Shown here: positions 7,179 to 15,640 of the stretch, one piece after another
Layout of the letters: each line of letters opens with the position of its first letter
Numbering within the stretch: position 1 is the first letter of the stretch
NCBI GenBank assembly: GCA_035693615.1
Contig: DASSGH010000018.1
Span: 1-64,000 of the forward strand
Direction of reading: 5' to 3'
DNA: 64,000 nucleotides
DNA from: VAZQ01 sp035693615
GTDB taxonomy: Bacteria > Pseudomonadota > Alphaproteobacteria > Rhizobiales > Xanthobacteraceae
Translations under genes and position numbers: made by a program
The notes under the pieces: generated by a model
What the model saw: the letters and a program-made list of their open reading frames with translations, nothing else
The model's database searches: none
Told to the model about the DNA's origin: nothing

Positions 7179-10016
7179 ATGATCGCGGGGCTTCCGCTCG
7201 GCTTCGCCCAGCCGCTGGTCCTGCTGGCGCTGTTGAGCCTGCCCGTCCTGTGGTGGCTGCTGCGCCTTATTCCGCCGCAGCCGCGCCGGATCGAATTCCC
7301 GCCGACGCGGCTCCTGTTCGACATCGCGCCGCGCGAGGAGACGCCGCAGCGCACGCCGTGGTGGCTCACGCTGCTGCGCTTGTTGCTGGCCGCGCTGGTG
7401 ATCATCGCCGCCGCCGGGCCGTTGTGGAATCCGCCGGCCGCGACCTCAAGCAGCAAGGCGCCGCTCGCGCTGTTGATCGACGACGGCTTTCCCGCCGCGC
7501 CCACCTGGGATGCGCGCATGCGCATGGCGGAGGACCTGATCGCGCGCGCGGACGCGGATCATCGCGGCGTCGCGCTGATCCCGTTGTCGGAGCCGTCCCG
7601 CGACGTCTCGTTCGAGATGCCGGCGGCGGCGCGCGTGCGGCTCAAACAGATCAAGCCGAAGCCCTACGCGGTCGAGCGGGCGGATGCGCTGCCGGCGCTC
7701 GGGCGTTTTCTCGGTGCCACGCCCGAGGTCGAGTTCGTTTGGCTGACCGACGGGGTCGATCTCGGCGGCGGCAGCGACTTCGTTTCGGCGCTGGCGCGCC
7801 TCGTCGAGCAACGGCCCCTGACGGTGATCGAGGGCGGGCTCCCAACCGCGCACGCGCTCTCCGGGGCCGACAACGCGGCGGGCGCGCTGACCGTGAAGGT
7901 CTTGCGCGCGGCGAGCGGCGCCGCCGAGAGCGGCACCGTGCGCGCGCTCGATCTCAAGGGCCTGCCGCTCGGTGATACCTCGTTCACCTTCACGGAGGGC
8001 GCGCGGGAGAGCGAGGCCGAGCTCACGTTGCCGGTCGAGATCCGCAACGACATCGCCCGCTTGGAGATCGCCGGCGAGCGTTCGGCCGGCGCGGTCACGC
8101 TGCTCGACAAGCGCTGGCGCCGGCGCGCCATCGGCGTGGTCACCGGCTCGAGCGTCGATACCGCCCAGCCGCTGCTCGCCTCCACCTACTATCTCACGCG
8201 CGCGCTCGGACCGTTCGCCGATGTGCGGGTCGCCGAACGCGGCTCGCCGGCGCAGACGGTGAGCCAGTTCATCGAGCAGCGGCTGCCGATGTTGATCCTT
8301 TCCGATGTCGGCAATGTCGCCGAGGCGCGTGATCAGCTCACGCGCTGGCTCGAAGACGGCGGCGTGCTGGTGCGCTTCGCCGGCCCGCGCCTCGCCGCCG
8401 GCGACGACGATCTCGTCCCGGTCAGGCTCCGACGCGGCGGGCGCATTCTCGGTGGCAGCCTGTCGTGGGAACAGCCGCAGCAACTAAGCGCGTTCCCGCA
8501 CGACAGCCCGTTCTTCGGCATGGCGGTGCCGAGCGACGTCACCGTCAGCCGCCAAGTGCTGGCCGAACCCGATGCGACGCTGAACGAGCGCACATGGGCG
8601 GCGCTTACCGACGGCACACCGCTGGTCACCGCCCAGCGCCGGGGCAAAGGGCTGATCATCCTCTTTCACGTCACCGCCGATACGCGCTGGTCAGACCTGC
8701 CGCTATCGGGCACATTCGTCGACATGCTCAAGCGAATCGTCTCCTTCGCCGGCTCGGTGGCAGCGAGCGATGGCGCCGCCCCACAGGCGCGCGATACACG
8801 CGAGGTGTTGCCGCCGACGCGCATTCTCGACGGCTTCGGTGCGTTCGGGCCGCCGCCGACAAGCGCGCGTGCGGTGCCGGCGACGTTCAGCGGACGCGCG
8901 ACTCTCGATCATCCGCCGGGCTTTTACGGGCCACCGGAAGGCTTGCTGGCGGTCAATACGCTTGCCCCCAACGACCGGCTCGCGCCGCTCGACACCTCCG
9001 CGCTCAACGCTCGCCGCGACAGCTACCGAACCAGCGAACCTGAGGATCTGCGCGGGCCCATATTGCTGGCTGCACTTGGCCTGCTCGCGCTCGATGCGCT
9101 CGTCATATTCTTGCTCGCCGGCGGGATCGGCCAGTTCCTGCGCCGACGGCGGCCGGCGGCCACCGCGCTTATCATCGCCATCCTCGCCGCGGCGCTCGTC
9201 GCCTCGCCGTACGCCTTCGCGCAGGGCCAACCATCCGCAAGCGCGAGCGGCGCCGACGAGCAGGCCTTGCGGTCGACGCTCGAGACGCGGCTCGCCTATG
9301 TGATCACCGGCGACGCGGAGGTCGACCGCATCAGCAAGGCCGGGCTGCAGGGGCTGACCTTGTTCCTCGCCCAGCGCACTGCGCTCGAGGCGGGCGAGCC
9401 GGTCGGCCTCGATCCCGCGCGCGACGAGCTTGCGTTCTATCCGTTGATCTACTGGCCGATCGTGCCGAGCGCGCCCAAGCCTTCGCGCGAGGCGCTCGAG
9501 CATATCGACGCCTACATGAAGCAAGGCGGCACGGTTCTCTTCGATACGCGCGATGCGCTCGAAGCGCCCTCCGGCGTCGGCGGCGAAACCCGCGGTCCGG
9601 GCATGCAGGCGCTGCGCGCCATTCTCTCCGCGCTCGACATTCCCGAACTCGAGCCGGTGCGGCGCGATCACGTGCTGACGAAGACGTTCTATCTGCTCAA
9701 GGACTTTCCCGGCCGCTTCAGCTCAGGCCAGCTGTGGGTAGAAGCGCTGCCGAGCACCAATGATGACGAGCCGGCGAGCCGTCCGGCCCGCGCCGGCGAC
9801 GGCGTATCCTCGATCATCATCACCTCCAACGATTTCGCCGGGGCCTGGGCGATGCGCCAGGATGGCCAGGCCATGCTGCCGCTCGTCTCCGCCGAGCCGC
9901 GCCAACGCGAATTCGCATTCCGCGCCGGCGTCAACATCGTGATGTACACGCTCACCGGCAACTACAAGGCCGACCAGGTCCACGTTCCGGCGCTGCTGGA
10001 ACGGCTGGGACAGTGA
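7179..10016 (+). CDS. BatA-like N-terminal / DUF4159 membrane protein
   Basis: A 945-residue membrane protein. The N-terminus carries two hydrophobic segments (about residues 10-30 and 65-88) joined by the IPPQPRRIEFPPTRLLF linker typical of aerotolerance-regulator (BatA) N-termini. A vWA-like or glutamine-amidotransferase-like section follows, two further hydrophobic stretches lie near residues 625-690 (the second ending in AYAFAQG-like sequence before an exported part), and the C-terminal DUF4159 domain includes YPLIYWPIVPSAPKPS and GGTVLFDTRDA. It is the third gene of the MoxR operon. Such clusters are linked to envelope or stress functions, but its activity is unproven. Confidence 0.9.
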   Translation: MIAGLPLGFAQPLVLLALLSLPVLWWLLRLIPPQPRRIEFPPTRLLFDIAPREETPQRTPWWLTLLRLLLAALVIIAAAGPLWNPPAATSSSKAPLALLIDDGFPAAPTWDARMRMAEDLIARADADHRGVALIPLSEPSRDVSFEMPAAARVRLKQIKPKPYAVERADALPALGRFLGATPEVEFVWLTDGVDLGGGSDFVSALARLVEQRPLTVIEGGLPTAHALSGADNAAGALTVKVLRAASGAAESGTVRALDLKGLPLGDTSFTFTEGARESEAELTLPVEIRNDIARLEIAGERSAGAVTLLDKRWRRRAIGVVTGSSVDTAQPLLASTYYLTRALGPFADVRVAERGSPAQTVSQFIEQRLPMLILSDVGNVAEARDQLTRWLEDGGVLVRFAGPRLAAGDDDLVPVRLRRGGRILGGSLSWEQPQQLSAFPHDSPFFGMAVPSDVTVSRQVLAEPDATLNERTWAALTDGTPLVTAQRRGKGLIILFHVTADTRWSDLPLSGTFVDMLKRIVSFAGSVAASDGAAPQARDTREVLPPTRILDGFGAFGPPPTSARAVPATFSGRATLDHPPGFYGPPEGLLAVNTLAPNDRLAPLDTSALNARRDSYRTSEPEDLRGPILLAALGLLALDALVIFLLAGGIGQFLRRRRPAATALIIAILAAALVASPYAFAQGQPSASASGADEQALRSTLETRLAYVITGDAEVDRISKAGLQGLTLFLAQRTALEAGEPVGLDPARDELAFYPLIYWPIVPSAPKPSREALEHIDAYMKQGGTVLFDTRDALEAPSGVGGETRGPGMQALRAILSALDIPELEPVRRDHVLTKTFYLLKDFPGRFSSGQLWVEALPSTNDDEPASRPARAGDGVSSIIITSNDFAGAWAMRQDGQAMLPLVSAEPRQREFAFRAGVNIVMYTLTGNYKADQVHVPALLERLGQ

Positions 10017-10023
10017 AAACGAT

Positions 10024-10094
10024 ATCGTCCCCGCGCAAGCCGGCCCCATGAACACCGGCCTCGGCCTATGGCTCCTCACTTTCGCGGGGACGAT
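10024..10094. repeat. Long-loop inverted repeat between two operon genes
   Basis: Perfect 12-base arms, ATCGTCCCCGCG at 10024-10035 and CGCGGGGACGAT at 10083-10094, are separated by 47 bases. The loop contains its own partial GCCGGCC/GGCCTCGGCC symmetry. The element lies in the 98-base gap between the DUF4159 gene and the next membrane-protein gene. It resembles a dispersed palindromic element more than a Rho-independent terminator, because there is no T-run and the genes continue in the same direction. Confidence 0.7.
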
Positions 10095-10114
10095 GAGAAA
10101 AGGAACTTGATCGG

Positions 10115-12181
10115 TTGAATCTCGGGATCTCATTTGCGCCGCTGGCACCCGCTTACATCGTCTGGGGGGCGGTCGCGGTCGCCTGCGCGCTCTCCCTGTT
10201 GCTCGTGCTCGCTCGCACCCGTGCCGGCGTGTTTCGCGCCATTGCGCTGGCGCTGTTCGTGCTGGCGCTCGCCAATCCTTCGATTACCCGCGAGGATCGC
10301 GATCCGCTCACCTCGGTCGCCGCCGTCGTCGTCGACAAGAGCCCGAGCCAGGAGTTCGGCGATCGCCTGCAGCAGACCGACGCGGTGCGCGCCGCGCTCG
10401 CCGAACGGCTCGGCCGCATCCCCGGCTTGGAGGTGCGCTTCGTCGAGGCCGGGCAGGCGGACGGGGAGACCGACGGCACGCGATTGTTCACGGCGCTTAA
10501 CTCGGCGCTCTCCGACGTTCCTCCCGACCGCGTGGCCGGCGCGATCCTCATCACCGACGGACGCGTGCACGATGTGCCGGGCGAGGCCGCGGCGCTCGGC
10601 TTTGCCGCGCCCGTGCACGCCCTGATCACCGGGCACAAGGACGAGCGCGACCGCCGCGTCGTGCTGGTGACGGCGCCGCGCTTCGCCATCGTCGGACAGA
10701 CGCAGACCATCACCTTCCGCGTCGAGGACCAGGGCGCGCCGGCAGCGCCGGCGCAGGTGACGGTGCGCCGCGACGGCGAGGTCATCGAGAGCCGCAACGT
10801 GCGCGCGGGTGCTCCCGTCAGCATCACGGTGCCGATCCCCCATGCGGGAGCGAACATCGTCGAGATCGAGGCGTCTGCGCTCGAGGGCGAGCTCACCACC
10901 GTCAACAACCGCGCGGTCGTGTCGATCGACGGCGTGCGCGACAAGCTGCGCGTCCTGCTCGTGTCGGGCGAGCCGCATGCCGGCGAGCGGACGTGGCGCA
11001 ATCTTCTCAAATCCGATGCCAGCGTCGACCTGGTGCATTTCACGATTCTGCGTCCGCCGGAGAAGCAGGACGGCACCCCGATCAACGAATTGTCGCTGAT
11101 CGCCTTCCCGACGCGCGAGCTGTTCCAGCAGAAGATCAACGAGTTCCAGCTGATCATCTTCGACCGCTACGCGCGGCAAGGGGTGCTGCCGATCATCTAT
11201 TTCGACAACATCGCACGCTATGTGCGCCAGGGCGGCGCGGTGCTAGTGGCCGCGGGGCCGGACTATGCGAGTCCCACCAGCATCTGGCGCACGCCGCTCG
11301 ACGTCATCCTGCCGGCCGAGCCGAGCGGGCGCACCAGCGACGGGGCGTTTCACGCGCGGCTCACCGAGCTCGGCAAGCGCCACCCGGTCACGCGCGGGCT
11401 CGAAGGCGCCGATGAAGACCCGCCGCATTGGAGCCGCTGGTTCCGCCTCGTCGACAGCCGCGCCTCGAAAGGCACGACCGTCATGCAGGGGCCGGACAAC
11501 AAGCCGTTGCTGCTGCTCTCGCGCGAAGGCGAGGGCCGCGTCGCGCTGCTCCTGTCCGACCATATCTGGCTGTGGGCGCGCGGTTACGAAGGCGGCGGAC
11601 CACACATCGACCTGCTGCGGCGTCTGTCGCACTGGCTGATGAAGGAGCCCGATCTCGAAGAGGAGGCGCTGCGCCTCATCGTGCGCGGGCATGATCTCGC
11701 GGTGCAGCGGCAAACCATGTTCGACACGGTCGGCGAGGTCACGCTGACGACACCGTCGGGCAAGACGCGCAAGGTGACGCTCGCGGCCGCCGAGCCGGGA
11801 GTGTGGCGCGCCACCATTGAGGCGAACGAGCTCGGGCTCTGGCGCGCGAGCGACGGAACGCTCAACGCGCTCGCCAATGTCGGCCCGGCCAATCCGCGCG
11901 AATTCACCGAGGTGACGTCGACAACGGAGGTGTTGGCGCCGCTGGCCAATGCGACCGGCGGCGGCGTGGTGCGAGCCGAGAATGGCAGCGGCGTGCACCT
12001 GCCGCGCATCCTCGCCATGCGCTCGAGTGACACCTATCACGGCGACGACTGGTTGGGGCTGCGCACGCGCGAGGCAAGCGTGGTGCGCGGCATCGGCGTG
12101 CTGCCGGTGTTCGCCGGCTTGATTGGGCTCTTGCTCCTTCTCGGCAGCGTCGCGGCGGTGTGGATGCGCGAAGGCCGCTGA
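10115..12181 (+). CDS. Membrane protein with glutamine-amidotransferase-like interior
   Basis: A 688-residue inner-membrane protein and last gene of the MoxR operon. Two N-terminal helices (about residues 10-50) and one C-terminal helix (VLPVFAGLIGLLLLLGSVAA) flank a large extracytoplasmic region with a vWA-like start (VAAVVVDKSPSQEF), an Ig-like section and a class-I glutaminase-like fold (ARYVRQGGAVLVAAGPDYAS) whose catalytic Cys is not evident. The start is TTG 10115, preceded by AAAAGGAA. The family accompanies MoxR/DUF58/DUF4159 genes in many alphaproteobacteria; function unknown. Confidence 0.85.
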   Translation: MNLGISFAPLAPAYIVWGAVAVACALSLLLVLARTRAGVFRAIALALFVLALANPSITREDRDPLTSVAAVVVDKSPSQEFGDRLQQTDAVRAALAERLGRIPGLEVRFVEAGQADGETDGTRLFTALNSALSDVPPDRVAGAILITDGRVHDVPGEAAALGFAAPVHALITGHKDERDRRVVLVTAPRFAIVGQTQTITFRVEDQGAPAAPAQVTVRRDGEVIESRNVRAGAPVSITVPIPHAGANIVEIEASALEGELTTVNNRAVVSIDGVRDKLRVLLVSGEPHAGERTWRNLLKSDASVDLVHFTILRPPEKQDGTPINELSLIAFPTRELFQQKINEFQLIIFDRYARQGVLPIIYFDNIARYVRQGGAVLVAAGPDYASPTSIWRTPLDVILPAEPSGRTSDGAFHARLTELGKRHPVTRGLEGADEDPPHWSRWFRLVDSRASKGTTVMQGPDNKPLLLLSREGEGRVALLLSDHIWLWARGYEGGGPHIDLLRRLSHWLMKEPDLEEEALRLIVRGHDLAVQRQTMFDTVGEVTLTTPSGKTRKVTLAAAEPGVWRATIEANELGLWRASDGTLNALANVGPANPREFTEVTSTTEVLAPLANATGGGVVRAENGSGVHLPRILAMRSSDTYHGDDWLGLRTREASVVRGIGVLPVFAGLIGLLLLLGSVAAVWMREGR

Positions 12182-13020
12182 CGCGCGCATGCGCGTCGCC
12201 GCCGCGATCGTCCGAGACGATTTTGCCGCCTCACTCGGGCAGACACGTTGCGGTTGCAAATTTCCCTGTAAAGAACAGGCCGGAAACAGGGACGCCTCGC
12301 GGGCCATCGTTTTTTCATCCATGGGTTGTCTCTCTCCTGCCCTCATGCCGAGGAGCATCGCAGCGCCACGCGAGCGCAACGCCTTCCGCAGCCGCGAAGC
12401 GTTGCGATGCGTCTCGAAGCATGAGGGCGCACGGACTCTCGTCCTCATCCTTCGAGACGCGCGCACGCACAATCGACTTTGCACAACGTGTTCGGCACGC
12501 GCGCTCCTCAGGATGAGGACGAGCATCGCGCGTGCACCGGTTACCTCTCAAAACGCACCTCTTCGTTCCCGCGGCGCGTTTTTGCGCCCGGGCTTGTGCA
12601 AACCTTTGCTCCGATCGCCCCGAACGAGGGGAGCAGAGCGCCGAGAGACGTTCGGGTGCAGCGGCACCCGCTGGGCGTGCACTGATGCGTCAAAGACGCG
12701 CGTGAACGCGCTTATGACGCGGGACGCTCGCCTCTCGGCGCTCCACCGTCGCGGTTTTGGGCTCCGGGGCCGCGCTTCTCTCACCGGCATTTGCGCCGGA
12801 TCGGTTTGAGCGAGCTCCTCGCACCCAGGTCGTAATGCCCAGACGGCGAGGTCCCGAGCCTCCCGGGGCTAGCGGTTACGAGCCGCAGCCGCAGGACGCC
12901 ACTCCCCACTCCGCCTTCAGGATCGTCTCCGGAGACGCCCCTCATGAGCGAGGATGCGAATCTTTAGCATGGATGCAAAATGTAGTCAATAGTGTAGTCG
13001 CGGTGTAGTCACGCAGCCGT
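12182..13020. repeat. Non-coding block of nested inverted repeats
   Basis: About 840 bases without a credible gene. Three inverted structures are visible: arms 12340-12365 with 12400-12427 (imperfect, outer ends CCCTCATGC/GCATGAGGG); arms 12441-12464 with 12496-12520 (outer ends GTCCTCATCC/GGATGAGGAC); and a perfect 11-base pair AGCGCCGAGAG at 12637-12647 with CTCTCGGCGCT at 12732-12742. The first two share arm sequences in opposite order (CGAGGAGC and GTCTCGAAG versus TTCGAGAC and GCTCCTCAG), so they look like inverted copies of one element. Such CCTCATCC elements are common in Bradyrhizobium-like genomes. The rest, to 13020, is GC-rich and of unknown origin. Confidence 0.65.
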
Positions 13021-13227
13021 TCAATCCACGGCCACCATCACGCTCGTCGCCTTGATGATGGCGTAAGCGGCCTGTCCGGCGGCGAGCTTCAACTCGTCCG
13101 CCGCCTCGTTCGTAATTGCGGCGGTCACGATTTGACCGCCGATGTCGATGCGCACGTGCGTGGTGGTGGCCCCCTTTTTCACTTCGACGATCTTACCTCT
13201 GAGTTGGTTGCGTGCGCTGAGCTTCAT
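13021..13227 (-). CDS. Mop-type TOBE molybdate/tungstate-binding protein
   Basis: A 68-residue single TOBE domain protein of the molbindin (Mop) type, which binds molybdate or tungstate oxyanions in small oligomers in the cytoplasm. The sequence MKLSARNQLRGKIVEV followed by HVRIDIGGQIVTAAITNEAADELKL matches the family along its whole length, ending with AYAIIKATSVMVAVD. I use ATG 13227, preceded by AGGTGATG, not the slightly earlier ATG or GTG. It lies 54 bases downstream of tupA on the same strand, so it probably stores or buffers the imported oxyanion. Confidence 0.9.
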   Translation of the reverse strand: MKLSARNQLRGKIVEVKKGATTTHVRIDIGGQIVTAAITNEAADELKLAAGQAAYAIIKATSVMVAVD

Positions 13228-13281
13228 GAGCATCACCTGTTGTTGGCGCGGGCGAAACCGTAGCCAAAGCTGCGCCGCGCA

Positions 13282-14130
13282 TCACGCGCTTGGATCGGCG
13301 GCGTTCGGATAGAACAATTGCTCGCCGCCGATCTTGCAATCGGCGATCGCTTTCTGTCCCTCGGGCGAAACGAGCCAGTCGATGAACGCTTGGCCGAGCT
13401 CCTTTTTTACCCCCGGGTGCTTTTCGGCATTTACCAGCATCACGCCGTATTGGTTGAAAAGCCTTTTGTCGCCCTGGACAGAGATCGCGAGGTCGCCGCG
13501 GTTCTTGAACGCCAGCCAGGTGCCACGGTCGGACAACACGTAGGCGTTCGATGCCGACGCAGTATTGAGCGCCGCGCCCATGCCTTGGCCGATCGACTTG
13601 TACCAGGGTCCCTTGTCCTTCTCGATATCGATGTCGGCGAGCTTCCACAGATTGAGCTCGGCGAGGTGCGTGCCGGAACGATCGCCGCGCGAGATGAAAG
13701 GCGCGCCCTTCTCCTTGATAACCTTGAGCGCCGCCACGATGTCCTTGCCGCCGTTGACGCCGGCGGGATCGCTCTTGGGGCCGATCAGGACAAAGTCGTT
13801 GTACATCACCGGGTAGCGCTTCACGCCGAAGCCTTCGGCGAGGAATTTTTCCTCGGCGGGCTTGGCGTGGACAAATACGACATCAGCGTCCCCGCGCCGA
13901 CCGGTATCGAGTGCCTGCCCGGTTCCCTGTGCGACAACCTTCACGTCGATTCCGGTCTTGGCCTTGAACAACGGCAGTATGTGTTTGAACAGACCTGAGT
14001 CCTCGGTCGACGTTGTTGAGGCAACGACGATCGATTTGTCTTGCGCGAAAGCGGAAACGGCAACGACAAGGCTCGCGGCGATTGCGATCACGTGACGGCG
14101 ACTCAACATTCGAAGGCTCCGGTTATCCAT
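13282..14130 (-). CDS. tupA: Tungstate ABC transporter substrate-binding protein
   Basis: A 282-residue periplasmic binding protein that delivers tungstate to the TupB/TupC importer. The N-terminus has SRRHVIAIAASLVVAVSAFA, a signal peptide with a weak twin-arginine look. The mature protein begins with VASTTSTEDSGLFKHILP, the TupA-type oxyanion-binding signature, followed by VVAQGTGQALDTGRRGDADV and SRGDRSGTHLAE. The start immediately follows the tupC stop with no gap. An alternative start is ATG 14109. The assignment to tungstate instead of molybdate rests on the family signature. Confidence 0.93.
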   Translation of the reverse strand: MDNRSLRMLSRRHVIAIAASLVVAVSAFAQDKSIVVASTTSTEDSGLFKHILPLFKAKTGIDVKVVAQGTGQALDTGRRGDADVVFVHAKPAEEKFLAEGFGVKRYPVMYNDFVLIGPKSDPAGVNGGKDIVAALKVIKEKGAPFISRGDRSGTHLAELNLWKLADIDIEKDKGPWYKSIGQGMGAALNTASASNAYVLSDRGTWLAFKNRGDLAISVQGDKRLFNQYGVMLVNAEKHPGVKKELGQAFIDWLVSPEGQKAIADCKIGGEQLFYPNAADPSA

Positions 14131-14853
14131 TCAGACGAGCAGCTCGCCGGCGAGAAACTTCTTTGCCTCGCCGGTGTTTGGGGTGGTGAAGAACGACATT
14201 GCCGCGCCGGTTTCGATGACCCGGCCGTGGTGAAGCATGATGATGTCACCCGCCAGCCGGCGCGCTTCGGCGATGTCATGGGTGGACATGACCACCTTGA
14301 TGCCGCGTTCGCTGACGGTTCGAACCACATCCTCGATCACCTTGGTGGCAGCCGGATCAAGGCTGGCGGTAGGCTCGTCGAGGAATAGCACTGTGGGCTC
14401 CCGAGCGAGCGCACGTGCGAGCGCCAACCGCTGCTGTTCGCCGCCGGACAATCGGCGGGCAGGCCGATCGGCAATATGTTCGAGCCCTACAAGTGTGAGA
14501 ACTTCTCCAGTGCGAGCCCTCTGTTCGGCGCTTCCGATGCCGGTACTGCGCAGGGCATAGCGAATGTTTGCCCGCGCGCTGCGCCGGAGCATCACCGGGC
14601 GCTGGAACACGATCGCGCGGCCGGTAGGCGGAACATTTTCCCGCTCGCCCCAAGTGATGCGGCCGGCAGATGGCTTCACCAATCCCATCGCAGCACGCAG
14701 CAGCGTCGTTTTTCCCGAGCCGTTCGGCCCGATCACGATCGTCGGCGGACCGGAAACCAAGGTCAGCGTGACATGGCCCAGGATCGTCACGGCGCCGGCC
14801 GACACCGTCACGTTCTCGAATCTTATCGGTAGATCCGCAATCGGGGCGCGCAT
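14131..14853 (-). CDS. tupC: Tungstate ABC transporter ATP-binding protein
   Basis: A 240-residue ABC ATPase that powers tungstate import. Walker A is GPNGSGKTT (about residue 43), the Q-loop lies in AIVFQRPVMLRRS, the signature is LSGGEQQRLALARALA, Walker B is VLFLDEPTAS, and the switch His is in MSTHDIAEA. The C-terminal region is short and has no TOBE domain, consistent with the separate Mop protein in the same operon. It starts three bases after the permease stop and abuts tupA. Confidence 0.94.
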   Translation of the reverse strand: MRAPIADLPIRFENVTVSAGAVTILGHVTLTLVSGPPTIVIGPNGSGKTTLLRAAMGLVKPSAGRITWGERENVPPTGRAIVFQRPVMLRRSARANIRYALRSTGIGSAEQRARTGEVLTLVGLEHIADRPARRLSGGEQQRLALARALAREPTVLFLDEPTASLDPAATKVIEDVVRTVSERGIKVVMSTHDIAEARRLAGDIIMLHHGRVIETGAAMSFFTTPNTGEAKKFLAGELLV

Positions 14854-14856
14854 GGA

Positions 14857-15549
14857 TCATCCCGCCCATCGCTCGCCGGCGCGCCGTACGGTCCAAACGA
14901 GCGCGTTGATTGCGACGACGATGGCGATCAGCACCATGCCGAGACCGATGGCGAGCGGCAGGTCGCCTTTGGAGGTCTCGAGCGCAATGGCGGTCGTCAT
15001 CGTGCGGGTGAAGCCATCGATGTTGCCGCCGACGATGAGGATGGCACCGACCTCCGCCGCCGCTCGGCCGAACCCGGCGAGCAAAGCCGTGACGAGGCTG
15101 AACCGCGCGTCCCAGATTAGCGTCGCGACCCGGCGTGTTGCGCTGACATTCATCGCCGTGAGTTCTTCCCGGTATTCGCTCCACAAGTCCTCAATCGTCT
15201 GACGCGTCAGCGCAGCGATGATGGGCGTGACGAGCACCGCTTGCGCGATGACCATGGCCTGCGGCGTGAATAAGAGACCCCACGAGCCGAGCGGGCCGGA
15301 GCGCGAGAGCGCCAGGAAAACCGCCAAACCGACGACCACCGGCGGCAAGCCCATGAGCGCGTTGAGCACCACGATGACGGCCTCTCGGCCCGAGAAGCGC
15401 GTGAGGGCAACGAGAGCACCGAACGGCACGCCAACAAGCGCCGCCACGAATACCGCAGAGAGACTTACGGCAAGGGACAGCCACACGATCGCGACCAGCA
15501 CCGGATCGCCGGTCAGCACGAGCTGGAGCGCGGAAAGGTCACTTGGCAC
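14857..15549 (-). CDS. tupB: Tungstate ABC transporter permease
   Basis: A 230-residue inner-membrane permease with about five hydrophobic segments and the inner-membrane loop that contacts the ATPase (EEYREELTAMNVSATRR-like region, then GFGRAAAEVGAILIVGGNIDG). The sequence up to VVWLSLAVSLSAVFVAALVGVPFGAL fits the BPD_transp_1 family. It is the first gene of the tup operon, transcribed away from the HTH regulator at 15641, so their shared 91-base gap should contain the operon promoter. Confidence 0.92.
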   Translation of the reverse strand: MPSDLSALQLVLTGDPVLVAIVWLSLAVSLSAVFVAALVGVPFGALVALTRFSGREAVIVVLNALMGLPPVVVGLAVFLALSRSGPLGSWGLLFTPQAMVIAQAVLVTPIIAALTRQTIEDLWSEYREELTAMNVSATRRVATLIWDARFSLVTALLAGFGRAAAEVGAILIVGGNIDGFTRTMTTAIALETSKGDLPLAIGLGMVLIAIVVAINALVWTVRRAGERWAG

Positions 15550-15640
15550 GTGGGGATTCCCGATTTGTGCCCATGTTGTGCAGAAGGCGCCGGTATGGTC
15601 AATTTACGGAACAGCTGCAGTTATATGCATAAGGCTGCGC
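15550..15640. promoter_or_regulatory. Shared promoter region of tup operon and its regulator
   Basis: The 91 bases between the divergent starts include an AT-richer patch, TTATATGCATAA at about 15621-15632, with an ATGCAT palindromic core, close to the regulator start. It could be part of a -10 region or operator. No classical ModE box is visible. The call rests mainly on gene geometry. Confidence 0.4.

Noticed and set aside
11243..12526. Long minus-strand open frame over the membrane protein and the repeat block
   Set aside because: Arg/Ala-rich composition without motifs; reflects high GC codon use of the plus-strand gene.
12182..13020. CRISPR array or phage attachment site in the repeat block
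   Set aside because: Repeats are inverted pairs, not regularly spaced direct repeats, and no integrase or cas gene is present.
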